64,000 nucleotides of DNA, taken from the NCBI GenBank assembly GCA_902362865.1, contig CABIYE010000005.1:35558-99557 (forward strand). Reading direction: 5' to 3'. The position numbers and the translations under genes were made by a program. Under the pieces are notes generated by a model, which was given only the letters and a program-made list of their open reading frames with translations, was not told the origin of the DNA and did no database searches. This DNA comes from Clostridiaceae bacterium. GTDB lineage: Bacteria > Bacillota > Clostridia > Lachnospirales > Lachnospiraceae. Shown here one piece after another: positions 1 to 12,291 of this stretch; the first letter of the stretch is position 1, and the number at the start of each line of letters is the position of its first letter.

Positions 1-16
1 CCTCGTCCTGAACTTC

Positions 17-1309
17 CTAACTCACTTTAAACTTAAATTTCTGAATCTCTTTCTCACTTGCCACCCGCTCAATCACCGCTCCCAGGCTCTTAAGCTTCTC
101 TTCAAACCGCTCATACCCTCTCTGAATATAGACGATATCATCTACGATGGTAATTCCCTCCGCCGCAAGTCCGGCAATACAGAGCGCTGCTCCCGCTCTA
201 AGATCCGGCGCACTGACACGGGCTCCTGATAACTTGCTGACGCCTTCAATGGTAGCTGAATTTCCCTCTATCTTTGCAACACCGCCCATTCTTGCCAGCT
301 CATCCAGATATTTGAATCGATTTTCAAATATACTTTCTGTTACAATACTTGTCCCCTGACACAGAGATAATGTAACGCCTATCTGCGGCTGCATATCTGT
401 CGGAAATCCCGGATAAGGAAGGGTCTTTACATGAGTGCTCCTGAGCCTTCCTTTGGATACCACCCGGACAGCATCGTCAAATTCTTCTACCTCGCATCCA
501 ATCTCATTCAATTTGGCAATAGTTGCCTCCAGATGCTTCGGAATAACATTCATTACGGTAACATCTCCTCTGGTTGCCGCCGCGGCAAACATAAATGTAC
601 CTGCTTCAATCTGATCCGGTATGACAGAATATTCTGTCCTATGAAGTCTCTGCACACCTCGGATCTTAATCACATCGGTACCGGCGCCTCTGATATTGGC
701 TCCCATACTGTTGAGGAAATTCGCCACATCCACTACATGTGGTTCCTTGGCAACATTTTCCATAATCGTAAGTCCATCCGCCATGGCCGCCGCCATCATC
801 ACGTTGATAGTAGCTCCCACCGTCACCACGTCAAAATAAATATGGCTTCCTTTTAAACAATCTGCCTCCGCAATAATCTTGCCATGCTCAATGTCCACAT
901 CTGCGCCAAGTGCACGAAATCCTTTCAAATGCTGGTCAATGGGACGGCTCCCGATATTGCATCCGCCCGGAAGCGCCACTTCGGCCTTGTTGTATTTTCC
1001 CAGCAGTGCTCCCAGCAAATAGTAAGATGCGCGGATCTTCTTAATATAATCATACTCTATATCAAAATCATGAATACCTTTTCCATTAATCCTTACCGTA
1101 TGCCGATCGATACGGTATACATCTGCTCCGATTCCGGCAATCGCATCCAACATCACATTAATATCATTCACATCCGGAAGATTTTCTATCAGTACCGGCT
1201 CATCCGTCATAATCGCCGCTGCAAGAATTGCCAGAGCCGCATTTTTCGCTCCTCCTATCTCAACTTCACCGACAAGCGGATTCCCACCCTTTATAATATA
1301 TTGTTCCAT
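17..1309 (-). CDS. murA: UDP-N-acetylglucosamine 1-carboxyvinyltransferase (MurA)
   Basis: First committed step of peptidoglycan synthesis in the cytoplasm: transfers enolpyruvate from PEP to UDP-GlcNAc. The 430-residue length is normal for the family. The N-terminal motif with K22 and N23 (GGAKNA) and the active-site loop LPGGCNIGSRP with C117, the PEP and fosfomycin-reactive cysteine, are both present. The ATG is preceded by a GAGGTG ribosome site at good distance. A consensus-like promoter lies about 70 bp upstream, so it is probably transcribed separately from the shikimate kinase gene behind it. Many Firmicutes carry two paralogues (MurA and MurZ); which one this is cannot be decided here. 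Confidence 0.97.
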   Translation of the reverse strand: MEQYIIKGGNPLVGEVEIGGAKNAALAILAAAIMTDEPVLIENLPDVNDINVMLDAIAGIGADVYRIDRHTVRINGKGIHDFDIEYDYIKKIRASYYLLGALLGKYNKAEVALPGGCNIGSRPIDQHLKGFRALGADVDIEHGKIIAEADCLKGSHIYFDVVTVGATINVMMAAAMADGLTIMENVAKEPHVVDVANFLNSMGANIRGAGTDVIKIRGVQRLHRTEYSVIPDQIEAGTFMFAAAATRGDVTVMNVIPKHLEATIAKLNEIGCEVEEFDDAVRVVSKGRLRSTHVKTLPYPGFPTDMQPQIGVTLSLCQGTSIVTESIFENRFKYLDELARMGGVAKIEGNSATIEGVSKLSGARVSAPDLRAGAALCIAGLAAEGITIVDDIVYIQRGYERFEEKLKSLGAVIERVASEKEIQKFKFKVS

Positions 1310-1376
1310 ACTGCACCTCGATTATTTCGATTACTCTCAAACATCACAAATACTCAACCTAAGTAAATCACCAGTC

Positions 1377-1405
1377 ATTATACCAGTAATTTACCCGTTT
1401 GTAAA
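1377..1405 (-). promoter_or_regulatory. Sigma-A type promoter of murA
   Basis: Read on the minus strand: -35 TTTACA (1400-1405), 17-nt spacer, perfect -10 TATAAT (1377-1382). It points at murA and leaves a leader of about 60 nt. Prediction from consensus only. Confidence 0.7.
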
Positions 1406-1463
1406 ACATTTTTTATCTTATCGTAAGATTTCTGTAACATTTCCCAGTTCCGGAAGCAAATCG

Positions 1464-1964
1464 CTATCTGCTTTCCAGCGCTTCCAACACTTTATCAATA
1501 GTTTGCGCTAATGTCAACCCATCTTCGCAAATTGTAATATCTGCATATTTTTCAAAAAGTGCTGTACGCTCATCATATAGATCCTTCAGAGTCTGCCCTT
1601 CCTTCAGCACGACTCCTCTTTGCCTGGCGTCGCCAATCCTCTCACTTATTGTTTGAAAAGAGACCTGCAAATATACCACCGTTCCGATTTCTTTAAAATG
1701 TTTCATGGCATTTTTACAGTATATGGCACTGCCTCCCGGTGAAATGATGGCATGTTCCGCTTCTACTGAGGCATTCACGCTGTCCTCAATGGCGAGAAAT
1801 CCATCAATTCCCTTTTCTGCAATAATATCTTTTAATAATCGATTTTCCTGTTTTTGGATTAAAAGATCCGTATCTACAAATTCATACCCCATACGCTTTG
1901 CCGCCACAACACCTATTGTGCTCTTCCCCGCAGACGGCATTCCGATAAAAATGATATTATCCAT
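1464..1964 (-). CDS. aroK: Shikimate kinase
   Basis: Phosphorylates shikimate at the 3-OH with ATP in the chorismate (aromatic amino acid) pathway. From the chosen ATG at 1964 the protein has 166 residues, the usual size. It shows the P-loop GMPSAGKST at residues 8-16, the shikimate-binding DTDLLI segment, and the GGSAI loop in place of the more common GGG. The frame stays open upstream to 2039, but AGGAGG sits 10 nt before the ATG at 1964 and the extra N-terminal residues match nothing in the family. No other aro genes are nearby. Confidence 0.9.
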   Translation of the reverse strand: MDNIIFIGMPSAGKSTIGVVAAKRMGYEFVDTDLLIQKQENRLLKDIIAEKGIDGFLAIEDSVNASVEAEHAIISPGGSAIYCKNAMKHFKEIGTVVYLQVSFQTISERIGDARQRGVVLKEGQTLKDLYDERTALFEKYADITICEDGLTLAQTIDKVLEALESR

Positions 1965-2059
1965 ACTCCTGGTTCCTCCTCTTTTGTTCCGGCCGGCTGT
2001 CTGACTGCAGTCCGGCCGTCCTCGCAAACAGTATAGCACAAAATGTCGAAAAAAGGGAT

Positions 2060-2437
2060 TTATTTTGACATATTTATTCCCTGGAAATACTTTTTCCCGT
2101 ATTTTCTCCTGTCACTCCTGCGCTTATACACCTCCTGGTACATCATAACCTGTATCAGATCCCGCAGCCATTCACCCGGATTTTCTTCCTTTTCCTTCGC
2201 CCTGTCATAGATTCTTTTTCCCATCAGGTTAAGCTGAAGCTGATCGGGATATTCATCATAAATCATACTGCAGTCATATTCCATGCGGTCGCATTCGTCT
2301 TCAATATATGGAAGAAGCCGCCGGGCTGTCTCCGGGTAAAGACTCTTCATATATTCAAAATCCCTGCGGTCAATCCGCTCGTCATCATACAAAAGAGGCA
2401 TTGGGTACGCCATGTAATAAGGCAGTTTTGTATCCAT
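2060..2437 (-). CDS. Conserved hypothetical protein, 125 aa
   Basis: Function not recognised. From the ATG at 2437, which has an AGGAG site 9 nt upstream, the product is a soluble, strongly charged protein of 125 residues, rich in Asp, Glu, Arg, Tyr and Met, with no signal peptide or membrane segment. The frame extends to a TTG at 2470 but has no good ribosome site there. The N-terminal half holds an LLPYIEDECDRMEYD segment that looks helical; the C-terminus is basic (YKRRSDRRKYGKKY). From memory, short proteins of this kind are common in Lachnospiraceae genomes, but no domain name can be attached with confidence. Confidence 0.7.
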   Translation of the reverse strand: MDTKLPYYMAYPMPLLYDDERIDRRDFEYMKSLYPETARRLLPYIEDECDRMEYDCSMIYDEYPDQLQLNLMGKRIYDRAKEKEENPGEWLRDLIQVMMYQEVYKRRSDRRKYGKKYFQGINMSK

Positions 2438-2497
2438 TGGCACACACTCCTGGAAATTATACTTCTGCAATCAGTATATGCAGTGAGCGGAAATATG

Positions 2498-3388
2498 CTA
2501 TTTTTGCTTATAAATTTCTTTCAAATTGTCAATAGCCATTGTAACATCAAGAGTATGAAAGCCAAGCCAACATTCACGCATTGTTTTAGCATCAGCCATT
2601 TTATATATTTCATGACTTTTTTCACCCGTGTAATAATGCCAATAACGGTAGATATACCCTATCCAGTACATTATTTCCGAAGAATACGTTGTACCAGCCT
2701 TTCTGAGTCCCCTGACTTCATCATTCAATTCATCAAGAATATATTCCTCGCCCGCCCATTGCAAGCGATCATAGACGTCATCAAGGGCGGCAGCAGTTCT
2801 GCTGTTCATAAAAGCTTCTATAAATGCCGGACAATCTAATCCATTTGTCAGAGCAAGTTCAAAGAACCGACCCTTCCGACGATATTTTCTGCAAATTTCC
2901 TCTGCCATTGCAACGCCTTTTGAACGGTTGGCCTCACTTTCTTGTTTTAGTTTATCCCGATCCTTCTCGCTAAGTACCTGCTCATCAAGGATTTTTATTT
3001 TTTTGCAAGCCTTTTCTGTTAAAGCCACATATTGCTTACCAAGCTTTAATGCTGAAAGACTATGAATCAGTGCCATATCCGTAATTTCTCCATTAAAAAA
3101 GCGATCCAGGACAACAAACATCCTGTCATTGGCAATATATCCAATAATCATGTCGCCCCAATCTAATCCCACTTCTACATCAAGAATTTTAAGATCAGAT
3201 AAATCGACACTTAACGTATACATTTTGGCATTCGGATAATTGCAAATTAAAGTAAGTGGCTGCGTTCGGTCAGTTCCCATATAAAATCCTTTTCCAAAAT
3301 CACAGCGTTCCCGGCTTATAGGGGCAATCGCACCACAAATCCCTGATTTTGAACCATGATAAAGCGTTACAATTTCATTGGTTTCCAT
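2498..3388 (-). CDS. DUF3990 family protein, ADP-ribosyltransferase-like
   Basis: The first 160 or so residues match the DUF3990 pattern: LYHGS near residue 10, the FGKGFYMGTD block at residues 31-40, and KQYVALTEKACKKIKIL at the end of the domain. DUF3990 is, to my knowledge, grouped with the ADP-ribosyltransferase fold (H, Y and a late polar residue as core), so an NAD-dependent modifying activity is possible but not shown. The C-terminal 140 residues (SRTAAALDDVYDRLQWAGEEY onward, then a Tyr/Trp-rich stretch) look like a separate, often independently encoded accessory domain, here fused. Start chosen at 3388 because AGGAGG lies 5 nt upstream; the longer frame to 3424 has no support. No partner antitoxin gene is visible next to it. 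Confidence 0.6.
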   Translation of the reverse strand: METNEIVTLYHGSKSGICGAIAPISRERCDFGKGFYMGTDRTQPLTLICNYPNAKMYTLSVDLSDLKILDVEVGLDWGDMIIGYIANDRMFVVLDRFFNGEITDMALIHSLSALKLGKQYVALTEKACKKIKILDEQVLSEKDRDKLKQESEANRSKGVAMAEEICRKYRRKGRFFELALTNGLDCPAFIEAFMNSRTAAALDDVYDRLQWAGEEYILDELNDEVRGLRKAGTTYSSEIMYWIGYIYRYWHYYTGEKSHEIYKMADAKTMRECWLGFHTLDVTMAIDNLKEIYKQK

Positions 3389-3465
3389 AGTAACCTCCTT
3401 GAGTCGCAGTATACAGTATAACATTTGAACATTTAAATCATAACATATGAGATACCTGAATACAA

Positions 3466-3507
3466 TAAAAAGCAGCGTAACCGCCTTTCGGAGATTACGC
3501 CGCTTCT
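3466..3507 (-). terminator. Rho-independent terminator of the V-ATPase operon
   Basis: Imperfect GC-rich hairpin with arms AGCAGCGTAA and TTACGCCGCT (plus strand), 22 bp after the stop of subunit D, followed on the minus strand by a T-rich run. It closes the ATPase operon and separates it from the DUF3990 gene. Confidence 0.8.
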
Positions 3508-3528
3508 TTAAAATTACATCTTCAATTT

Positions 3529-4188
3529 TTACGCTCTCTCGCTGTAATGATGAGCTTCTTCCAGCATCATATCCTTAACTTTCATCAGTCGGATCTGTGA
3601 GCTTCTTTCATTCTCATCCAGTTTCATCGTAATATATTTAATCGTCTCCTGCGCTTCCGGAATCGTCACATGTTCCAACGCATTTACACGGCGCCTGGTC
3701 TTCTCAATCTCAGCCGCCATAAGCTGACACGCTTTTTCTGTTTCCGCAAGCTTCAGCATATCCGGCAGAATATCCGCCAGGGACTTCACCGCGCCATCCA
3801 GGTCACTGGAGGTAAAGGCGAATCCATAAGAATAAATATCATTTGCATCCGCTGTCCTGGTCTTAGTCTGGAAAACCGGGACGTCTACGCTCATAACATT
3901 CCGCTGTCCTACCTCCAGGCTTACCTCCTGTTTCGGCGCCATCAATGCGGTGTTCAGTGTAGCCGCATCCATACCGGCTTTTGCAATGACAAAATTCTTA
4001 TTTGCCGAAGAAATTCCGGCTTCTACCTTCTGCCGAAGCGCCATATTCTCCCGAACCAGTTCCAGGAACTGACGCATCAGCTCATCCCGCTTATCTTTCA
4101 AAAGCTTATGGCCCTTTCTTGCGGTAGCCAGTTTCTTCTTCGTCCGGGTAAGCTCCATACGGGTAGGAGTAATCTGCTTAGACGCCAT
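3529..4188 (-). CDS. ntpD: V-type ATPase subunit D (central rotor stalk)
   Basis: Central-shaft subunit that turns inside the A3B3 hexamer. The 219 residues show the typical layout: a basic N-terminal helix (ITPTRMELTRTKKKLATARKGHKLLKDKRDEL is the family signature region), a variable middle, and a long C-terminal helix ending in KVKDMMLEE. It forms an antiparallel coiled coil with its own two termini. It is the last gene of the operon, 45 bp after subunit B and followed by a terminator. Confidence 0.96.
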   Translation of the reverse strand: MASKQITPTRMELTRTKKKLATARKGHKLLKDKRDELMRQFLELVRENMALRQKVEAGISSANKNFVIAKAGMDAATLNTALMAPKQEVSLEVGQRNVMSVDVPVFQTKTRTADANDIYSYGFAFTSSDLDGAVKSLADILPDMLKLAETEKACQLMAAEIEKTRRRVNALEHVTIPEAQETIKYITMKLDENERSSQIRLMKVKDMMLEEAHHYSERA

Positions 4189-4233
4189 TGCCGCACCTCC
4201 TTATCATAAATTTTCTATACATCTGCGCACGGC

Positions 4234-5607
4234 TTACTGCTTTCCGTAGTACATATCCAGGTACTTATCATCGATACGTTTCAGTTCTGCTCTCGGAAGC
4301 ATAGACAGCAGTTTCCAGCCAATTTCCAGTGTTTCCTCGATGGAACGATCCGTATTGTACCCCTGGGATACGTATTCTTTTTCGAATGCATCTGCAAATT
4401 TTGCATAGAGAAGGTCGATATCTGTAAGGGCAGCTTCTCCAAGAATAGTCATCAGTTCTTTTGCGTCTTTACCACGGGAATATGCGGCAAATAACTGGTT
4501 CATGGTATTGGCATGGTCGGCTCTTGTCTTTCCTTCTCCAATACCTTTATCTTTCAATCGTGACAGAGACGGCAGTACGTCAATCGGAGGCTGCAGTCCT
4601 TTCCGGTACAATTCACGGCTTAAGATTACCTGTCCTTCGGTAATGTATCCGGTAAGGTCAGGAATCGGATGGGTCTTGTCATCCTCCGGCATGGTAAGAA
4701 TCGGAATCATAGTGATACTTCCGCTCTTTCCTCTCTGCCGTCCGGCTCTTTCATACAGACTGGCAAGGTCTGTGTACATATATCCCGGATAACCGCGGCG
4801 TCCCGGGACCTCCTTGCGGGCTGCCGACACCTCACGGAGCGCATCTGCGTAGTTTGTAATATCCGTCAGGATAACCAATACATGCATATCCTTCTCAAAC
4901 GCCAGATATTCTGCTGCTGTCAGCGCCATACGCGGTGTGGAAATACGCTCAACCGCCGGGTCATTTGCCAGGTTAATGAACAGCACCGTCCTGTCGATAG
5001 CCCCTGTCTCCTTGAAGGACTCAATGAAGAAGTTGGATTCCTCAAAGGTAATACCCATTGCGGCAAATACAACGGCAAAGTTCTCGTCTGTTCCACGCAC
5101 CTTCGCCTGTCTCGCAATCTGCGCTGCAAGCTGTGAATGCGGCAGACCGGAGCAGGAGAAAATCGGGAGCTTCTGTCCACGGACCAGGGTATTCAGGCCG
5201 TCAATGGCCGACACACCTGTCTGGATAAATTCCTCCGGGTACACTCTTGCCGCCGGATTCATCGGCAGGCCGTTAATATCTCTTCTTTCCTCCGGCAGGA
5301 TTTCCGGCCCGTCGTCAATCGGACTTCCCAGACCGTCGAAGACACGTCCCAGCATATCGCCGGATACGCCAAGCTCCATGCTCCTTCCCAGGAAACGGAT
5401 CTTGCTGTTGCTCAGATTGATACCGCTGGCATTCTCGAAGAGCTGTACAACCACGTTATCCCCGTCTACTTCCAGTACCTTGCAGCGGCGTTTCTCACCG
5501 CTGGCAAGCTCAATCTCGCCAAGCTCGTCATATTTGACATCCTCCACGCCTTTTACCATCATCAGCGGTCCGGCAACTTCCTGTATGGTTCTATATTCTT
5601 TTGGCAT
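4234..5607 (-). CDS. ntpB: V-type ATPase subunit B (non-catalytic)
   Basis: Non-catalytic partner of subunit A in the A3B3 head. 457 residues, normal length. It has the beta-barrel start ([16 protein letters not shown]), and the P-loop position reads [13 protein letters not shown], the degenerate version expected for B, rather than GxxxxGKT. The segment around [17 protein letters not shown] is highly conserved in B subunits. Only 2 bp separate it from subunit A, so the two are translationally coupled, in keeping with their 1:1 ratio. Confidence 0.97.
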   Translation of the reverse strand: MPKEYRTIQEVAGPLMMVKGVEDVKYDELGEIELASGEKRRCKVLEVDGDNVVVQLFENASGINLSNSKIRFLGRSMELGVSGDMLGRVFDGLGSPIDDGPEILPEERRDINGLPMNPAARVYPEEFIQTGVSAIDGLNTLVRGQKLPIFSCSGLPHSQLAAQIARQAKVRGTDENFAVVFAAMGITFEESNFFIESFKETGAIDRTVLFINLANDPAVERISTPRMALTAAEYLAFEKDMHVLVILTDITNYADALREVSAARKEVPGRRGYPGYMYTDLASLYERAGRQRGKSGSITMIPILTMPEDDKTHPIPDLTGYITEGQVILSRELYRKGLQPPIDVLPSLSRLKDKGIGEGKTRADHANTMNQLFAAYSRGKDAKELMTILGEAALTDIDLLYAKFADAFEKEYVSQGYNTDRSIEETLEIGWKLLSMLPRAELKRIDDKYLDMYYGKQ

Positions 5608-5609
5608 AA

Positions 5610-7376
5610 TTAGAAGTCCTCCTTCCCGAACGAACCTGCAATCTCTGCATGCAATTCACCCATAATCTTCTCATACTCTGTCTCAATATTTTCTGCCAGT
5701 GTATATTTATAACGTCCGATTCTTTCTCTTACCGCCATTCCAAGCAATTTCTGAAGAGACGCGCCCTTCGCCAATGCTTCCGATGACAGCTCATAAAAAG
5801 CAATTACCAATTTCATCATCAGATATTGTTTACGCAGCGGCGTATAGGTATCTACTTCATGGAAAGAGTTCTGGTGCAGGAAGTCCTCGCGGATAGAACG
5901 GGCTGCTTCCATCTTCAGCCGTTCTGTCGGGGACAGTGCGTCCATACCTACCATCTTAACAATTTCTTCCAGTTCTGCTTCTTCCTGCAAAAGGCTCATC
6001 ATCTTCTGACGATCTTCCATCCAGTCCGGAGCGACTTCACTGTTGAACCAGCCCTGCATATTATCTACATATAATGAATAACTAGTCAGCCAGTTAATTG
6101 CAGGGAAATGTCTCTTATACGCCAAAGATGCGTCCAGTCCCCAGAATACCTTAACAATACGCAAAGTTGCCTGGGATACCGGCTCGGAAATATCACCGCC
6201 CGGAGGAGATACGGCTCCGATTACAGAAAGCGCTCCCTCTCTTCCGTCTTTTCCCAGGGAGATTACATGACCTGCGCGTTCATAGAACTCTGCAAGACGT
6301 GATCCCAAATATGCCGGATATCCTTCTTCACCGGGCATCTCTTCCAAACGTCCTGACATCTCACGGAGAGACTCCGCCCATCTTGAAGTAGAATCTGCCA
6401 TAAGCGCTACGGAATATCCCATATCACGGAAATACTCTGCAATCGTAATACCTGTATAGATGGATGCTTCACGGGCAGCGAAAGGCATATCGGAAGTATT
6501 TGCAATCAGAACCGTACGCTCCATAAGAGAACGTCCCGTCTTCGGGTCTTTCAGTTCCGGAAATTCATTCAGAACGTCTGTCATCTCATTTCCACGCTCA
6601 CCGCATCCGATATAAACTACAATATCAGCCTCAGCCCACTTGGCAAGCTGATGCTGGATAACCGTCTTGCCGCTTCCGAATGGTCCCGGAACCGCAGCCA
6701 CGCCTCCCTTTGCAATCGGGAAGAATGTGTCGATTACTCTCTGTCCTGTCACAAGCGGTTTCTCCGGCGGAAGCTTCTTTACATAAGGGCGTCCTTTACG
6801 GACCGGCCACTTCTGCATCATGGTAAGCTCTTTTACTCCGTCCGCAGTCTCCACCACTACCACAACATCTTCTACCGTAAATTCCCCGGCTTTAATTTTC
6901 TTTACTTTTCCTTTCACTCCATAGGGAACCATAATCTTCTGCTGAACAACAGGCGTCTCCTGAACCGTTCCCAGCACATCTCCGGCTTCCACCTCGTCTC
7001 CGGCTTTTGCCACTGGAACAAATTCCCATTTCTTATCTCTCTTTAAGGATGCAACCTCCACGCCACGCTTCAGGTTATTTCCTGAAACTCTCATAATATC
7101 ATCAAGCGGACGCTGAATACCATCATAAATACTTGCAATCAGACCAGGCCCCAGCTCAACAGACATGGGGGAACCTGTAGACACAACCGGTTCGCCCGGC
7201 CCCAGGCCGGAGGTTTCCTCATATACCTGAATAGACGCCTCGTCCCCGTGCATCTCGATGATTTCCCCAATCAAACGCTGATCGCTTACACGTACAACGT
7301 CGGACATGTTTGCATCACGCATACCGGACGCGATAACCAGCGGTCCCGCTACTTTTTTAATCGTACCTGTACTCAT
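5610..7376 (-). CDS. ntpA: V-type ATPase subunit A (catalytic)
   Basis: Catalytic subunit that binds and hydrolyses (or makes) ATP. 588 residues. N-terminal barrel at 1-70, the bulge domain typical of A subunits at about 110-190, Walker A GPFGSGKT at 231-238, and the catalytic glutamate in GCGERGNEM. The C-terminal helical domain follows. It sits between F and B in the operon, as in Enterococcus hirae ntp-type clusters. Confidence 0.98.
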   Translation of the reverse strand: MSTGTIKKVAGPLVIASGMRDANMSDVVRVSDQRLIGEIIEMHGDEASIQVYEETSGLGPGEPVVSTGSPMSVELGPGLIASIYDGIQRPLDDIMRVSGNNLKRGVEVASLKRDKKWEFVPVAKAGDEVEAGDVLGTVQETPVVQQKIMVPYGVKGKVKKIKAGEFTVEDVVVVVETADGVKELTMMQKWPVRKGRPYVKKLPPEKPLVTGQRVIDTFFPIAKGGVAAVPGPFGSGKTVIQHQLAKWAEADIVVYIGCGERGNEMTDVLNEFPELKDPKTGRSLMERTVLIANTSDMPFAAREASIYTGITIAEYFRDMGYSVALMADSTSRWAESLREMSGRLEEMPGEEGYPAYLGSRLAEFYERAGHVISLGKDGREGALSVIGAVSPPGGDISEPVSQATLRIVKVFWGLDASLAYKRHFPAINWLTSYSLYVDNMQGWFNSEVAPDWMEDRQKMMSLLQEEAELEEIVKMVGMDALSPTERLKMEAARSIREDFLHQNSFHEVDTYTPLRKQYLMMKLVIAFYELSSEALAKGASLQKLLGMAVRERIGRYKYTLAENIETEYEKIMGELHAEIAGSFGKEDF

Positions 7377-7397
7377 AACGAACGAATCACCTCTTTC

Positions 7398-7715
7398 TTA
7401 ATTTCCAAATAAAATATCAGAACCAACTGCTACTTCCACCGATTTCTTAACACTCGCCACTCCGGCTCCGGTATTGCCCGCAATTCCCGGAATCTGAATA
7501 ATCGCCGGTGTCACCTGTCCCTGATATCTCTCAATTTCATGTTGTAAATCTGCCGCCCAGCTCTCCGTGATATAGATAATCCCATATTCACCTTCTGCAA
7601 GCCTGCGCAGCGTTTCTCCGGCCTCCTCGTGGGTATTTACAGGAAATGTGTCCAGCCCCAGCGCAGCGAAGCCATAAATACTATCGTAATCGCCTACTAC
7701 CGCAATCCTATACAT
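7398..7715 (-). CDS. ntpF: V-type ATPase subunit F
   Basis: Small rotor subunit that binds the tip of subunit D and stimulates catalysis. 105 residues, matching the family. The N-terminus MYRIAVVGDYDSIYGFAALG has the GD..S..GF..LG pattern of F subunits; the middle EYGIIYITE and the end ATP.I..IPG are also typical. Its start overlaps the end of subunit C by 8 bp, a coupling arrangement. Confidence 0.93.
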   Translation of the reverse strand: MYRIAVVGDYDSIYGFAALGLDTFPVNTHEEAGETLRRLAEGEYGIIYITESWAADLQHEIERYQGQVTPAIIQIPGIAGNTGAGVASVKKSVEVAVGSDILFGN

Positions 7716-8676
7716 ACATTTCCCTTACCCTTTCCCGGATGGAATCATCCGGCAGGTTATTTAATTTACCTGAAAGTATGATTCGTACCGTTTTAATCTC
7801 ATTCTGTCTTGCTAATACATAGGCCACCACGGGACCTATGGTAAATGCTTCATATTTCTGCGGACTGATTGTCTGAATAATCCGGTTGTCACACCACCGT
7901 TCAAAAGCAGAAGGCGACTCAGCAAGCGCATCTGCGCCCTCTGCATAGACCGTTTCCGACAAATACTCCCGGATCGTATCCATTCCGCCAAGCGCCGCTT
8001 TGGCAAGCCGGTCAACATTGATGCTGCCGCATTCAGCCATAGCACGCTTCATAAACTCCAAAGATTTCGCGGTTTTCTGCGACCTAACGGCAATCTTAAT
8101 GTCTGCGACCGCAACCGTGGACTCGGCATAATCACGGATAATAGCATCCTTTGCCTCTTCCCCCGCCTGATGGATTACAGTAAGCGCCGCCTTATCGATA
8201 ATCACATCGCACAATTGACCGTCTCTCGTGTGAAGCAGTGTGTCATATGCTTCGCCTGCCGCCTCCCGCATATTGGGCGGAAGACGTCCAAAGTCTTTTT
8301 CTCTTACAATCTCCAGCATTTCTTTTCCCGGAATACTTACATCTTCATAGAAAATGTGGGGAGTCGTCTCTTCCGTACACACTTCTTTAATCGCAGCCTT
8401 CAGGTTATGGAAAAGCTTCGGGTAAGAAAGCACGTCGAACTTCTCCATATCAATGGACAGTTCTTCCACTATCTCCCAGATTTTCTCTTCCTCTCTGGCA
8501 AGCATAGCTTCTGCCTCCGGGTTCGTCTCTCCATCACCCCATCCACGCTCAGCCAAAAACTGCAGACATTGTTCGTAGGTCTGGCAAGCCATCAGCTGGT
8601 CAATGGTCGCATTGGAGAACAGCGAAACCTCCAGAGCACGTATGCGCGCAACCGCGTAGGTATATTGTTCACTCAT
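7708..8676 (-). CDS. ntpC: V-type ATPase subunit C (d-type, collar)
   Basis: V-type subunit C/d forms the collar that joins the central stalk to the K ring. 322 residues, all-alpha, with the three-fold repeated V-ATPase C/AC39 pattern. Signature pieces are the N-terminus YAVARIRALE, the TYEQCLQFL helix, the central KAAIKEV helix and the late YVLARQNEIKTVRIILSGK, which is the strongest family motif. Located between E and F, as expected. Confidence 0.93.
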   Translation of the reverse strand: MSEQYTYAVARIRALEVSLFSNATIDQLMACQTYEQCLQFLAERGWGDGETNPEAEAMLAREEEKIWEIVEELSIDMEKFDVLSYPKLFHNLKAAIKEVCTEETTPHIFYEDVSIPGKEMLEIVREKDFGRLPPNMREAAGEAYDTLLHTRDGQLCDVIIDKAALTVIHQAGEEAKDAIIRDYAESTVAVADIKIAVRSQKTAKSLEFMKRAMAECGSINVDRLAKAALGGMDTIREYLSETVYAEGADALAESPSAFERWCDNRIIQTISPQKYEAFTIGPVVAYVLARQNEIKTVRIILSGKLNNLPDDSIRERVREMYV

Positions 8677-8695
8677 TCTACTCCTCCATTACACT

Positions 8696-9289
8696 CTACG
8701 AAAACAGCAGCCGATGAGCCTCGTCCGACAGTTCATCTCTTTTTGCGTCAAACATTGCTCTTAAGGTACAGTTTTCTTCGATACCGCCATAAGCAAGGAC
8801 AAACCCGCCTTCTATCCCTTTTTCCTGACTGCAGATCTTAAGGCTTCCGCCTTTTGCCTTCGCAATCTTCTCAATCTCCGCGCGGCAGTCCGCAGGCATC
8901 CTGTTAACGTCCGCCTGTGAAAAATAAATTTCTCCCGCCTGCGCAAGCACATACTTATCGAGTATTTTCATCATCATGGCAAAATAATCGGCCGTTTCCA
9001 TTGCTTTCAGTTTCTCATAGGCTTTGTTCAGAACCTCCGCAATCACTTCCTGCTTTGCAGACAGGACTCTGGTTCTTCTCTGCAAATCAATAGAAGATGC
9101 GATACGCTCCGTATAATTTGCCACGTCCGCCTCTGATTTTTGGGAGATGCCGGCGGCAGTCTTCGCCGCTTCTGCTTTCGCTGCCTCAAGGATTTCCTGC
9201 GCCTGATTCTCTGCATCCGATACCTTCGCCTCTGCAAGCGATTTTGCCTCATCCAGAATCTGGTTTTTCATTTTCTCTAATCCAGTCAT
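8696..9289 (-). CDS. ntpE: V-type ATPase subunit E (peripheral stalk)
   Basis: Peripheral-stalk (stator) subunit that pairs with the G/H subunit and holds the head to subunit I. 197 residues: the first 80 or so form a long, charged, Ala/Glu-rich helix (coiled coil with G/H), and the C-terminal half is the mixed alpha/beta head-binding domain with GGFVLAYGGIEENCTLRAM, close to the usual family pattern. Lies between K and C. Confidence 0.93.
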   Translation of the reverse strand: MTGLEKMKNQILDEAKSLAEAKVSDAENQAQEILEAAKAEAAKTAAGISQKSEADVANYTERIASSIDLQRRTRVLSAKQEVIAEVLNKAYEKLKAMETADYFAMMMKILDKYVLAQAGEIYFSQADVNRMPADCRAEIEKIAKAKGGSLKICSQEKGIEGGFVLAYGGIEENCTLRAMFDAKRDELSDEAHRLLFS

Positions 9290-9354
9290 TCTCAGCTCTC
9301 CTTTTTCCTTTCTTCTCTTACTCTTCTACCCATCTTTGTGCCAGCCTAAACAGC

Positions 9355-11858
<2,504 letters not shown>

Positions 11859-11894
11859 AACCTCATCCCTCCTTTTTCGTTATTTTTCTGCATA

Positions 11895-12203
11895 CTACAT
11901 GAGGTTCGCTATCACCGCGTCAACGGCAGCAGCTTCCTTTTTTTTCGCGGCTGCTTTCAGCGCCGCCATCTCTTTCTCCACGCCGGAAAGCGCTTCCTGC
12001 ATTTCCTTCTCCCCTTCTGCTTTTGCTGCATCCAACGCTTTTTCCGCTTTTGTTTTCGCATCTTCCAAAGCTTTTTCTTTGATTTTTCCGGCCTCTTCCG
12101 ATGCATGATTCAGGATATCAGCGCATCTGGCTTCTGACTGTCTGACAATCTCTTCCGCCTGCTGCTCTGCCTCCCTTATCGTCTTAATGGTCTCTTCTAC
12201 CAT
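11895..12203 (-). CDS. V-type ATPase subunit G/H (peripheral stalk coiled coil)
   Basis: First gene of the ATPase operon. 102 residues from the ATG at 12203, which has GAGGTGG 7 nt upstream; a TTG at 12230 in the same frame is not favoured. The whole protein is one charged, Ala/Glu/Lys-rich helix (EAEQQAEEIVRQSEA, then many heptad-like KEKALEDAK repeats), the form of the G/H stator subunit that wraps around subunit E. Sequence of this type is low in complexity, so the assignment rests mainly on operon position. Other bacteria call it ntpG or ahaH. Confidence 0.85.
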   Translation of the reverse strand: MVEETIKTIREAEQQAEEIVRQSEARCADILNHASEEAGKIKEKALEDAKTKAEKALDAAKAEGEKEMQEALSGVEKEMAALKAAAKKKEAAAVDAVIANLM

Positions 12204-12230
12204 TTGTTCACCACCTCTCTTGTTGTACAA

Positions 12231-12259
12231 ATTGTACTATGGAAGAATGAAAAAGTCTA
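12231..12259 (-). promoter_or_regulatory. Candidate promoter of the V-ATPase operon
   Basis: Minus-strand reading: TAGACT (12254-12259), 17-nt spacer, TACAAT (12231-12236), just upstream of the first ATPase gene. The -35 is weak. Placement between trmL and the operon is the main support. Confidence 0.5.
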
Positions 12260-12291
12260 GTAAAACTGGTTAATGTTTTATAAAATTTCAT

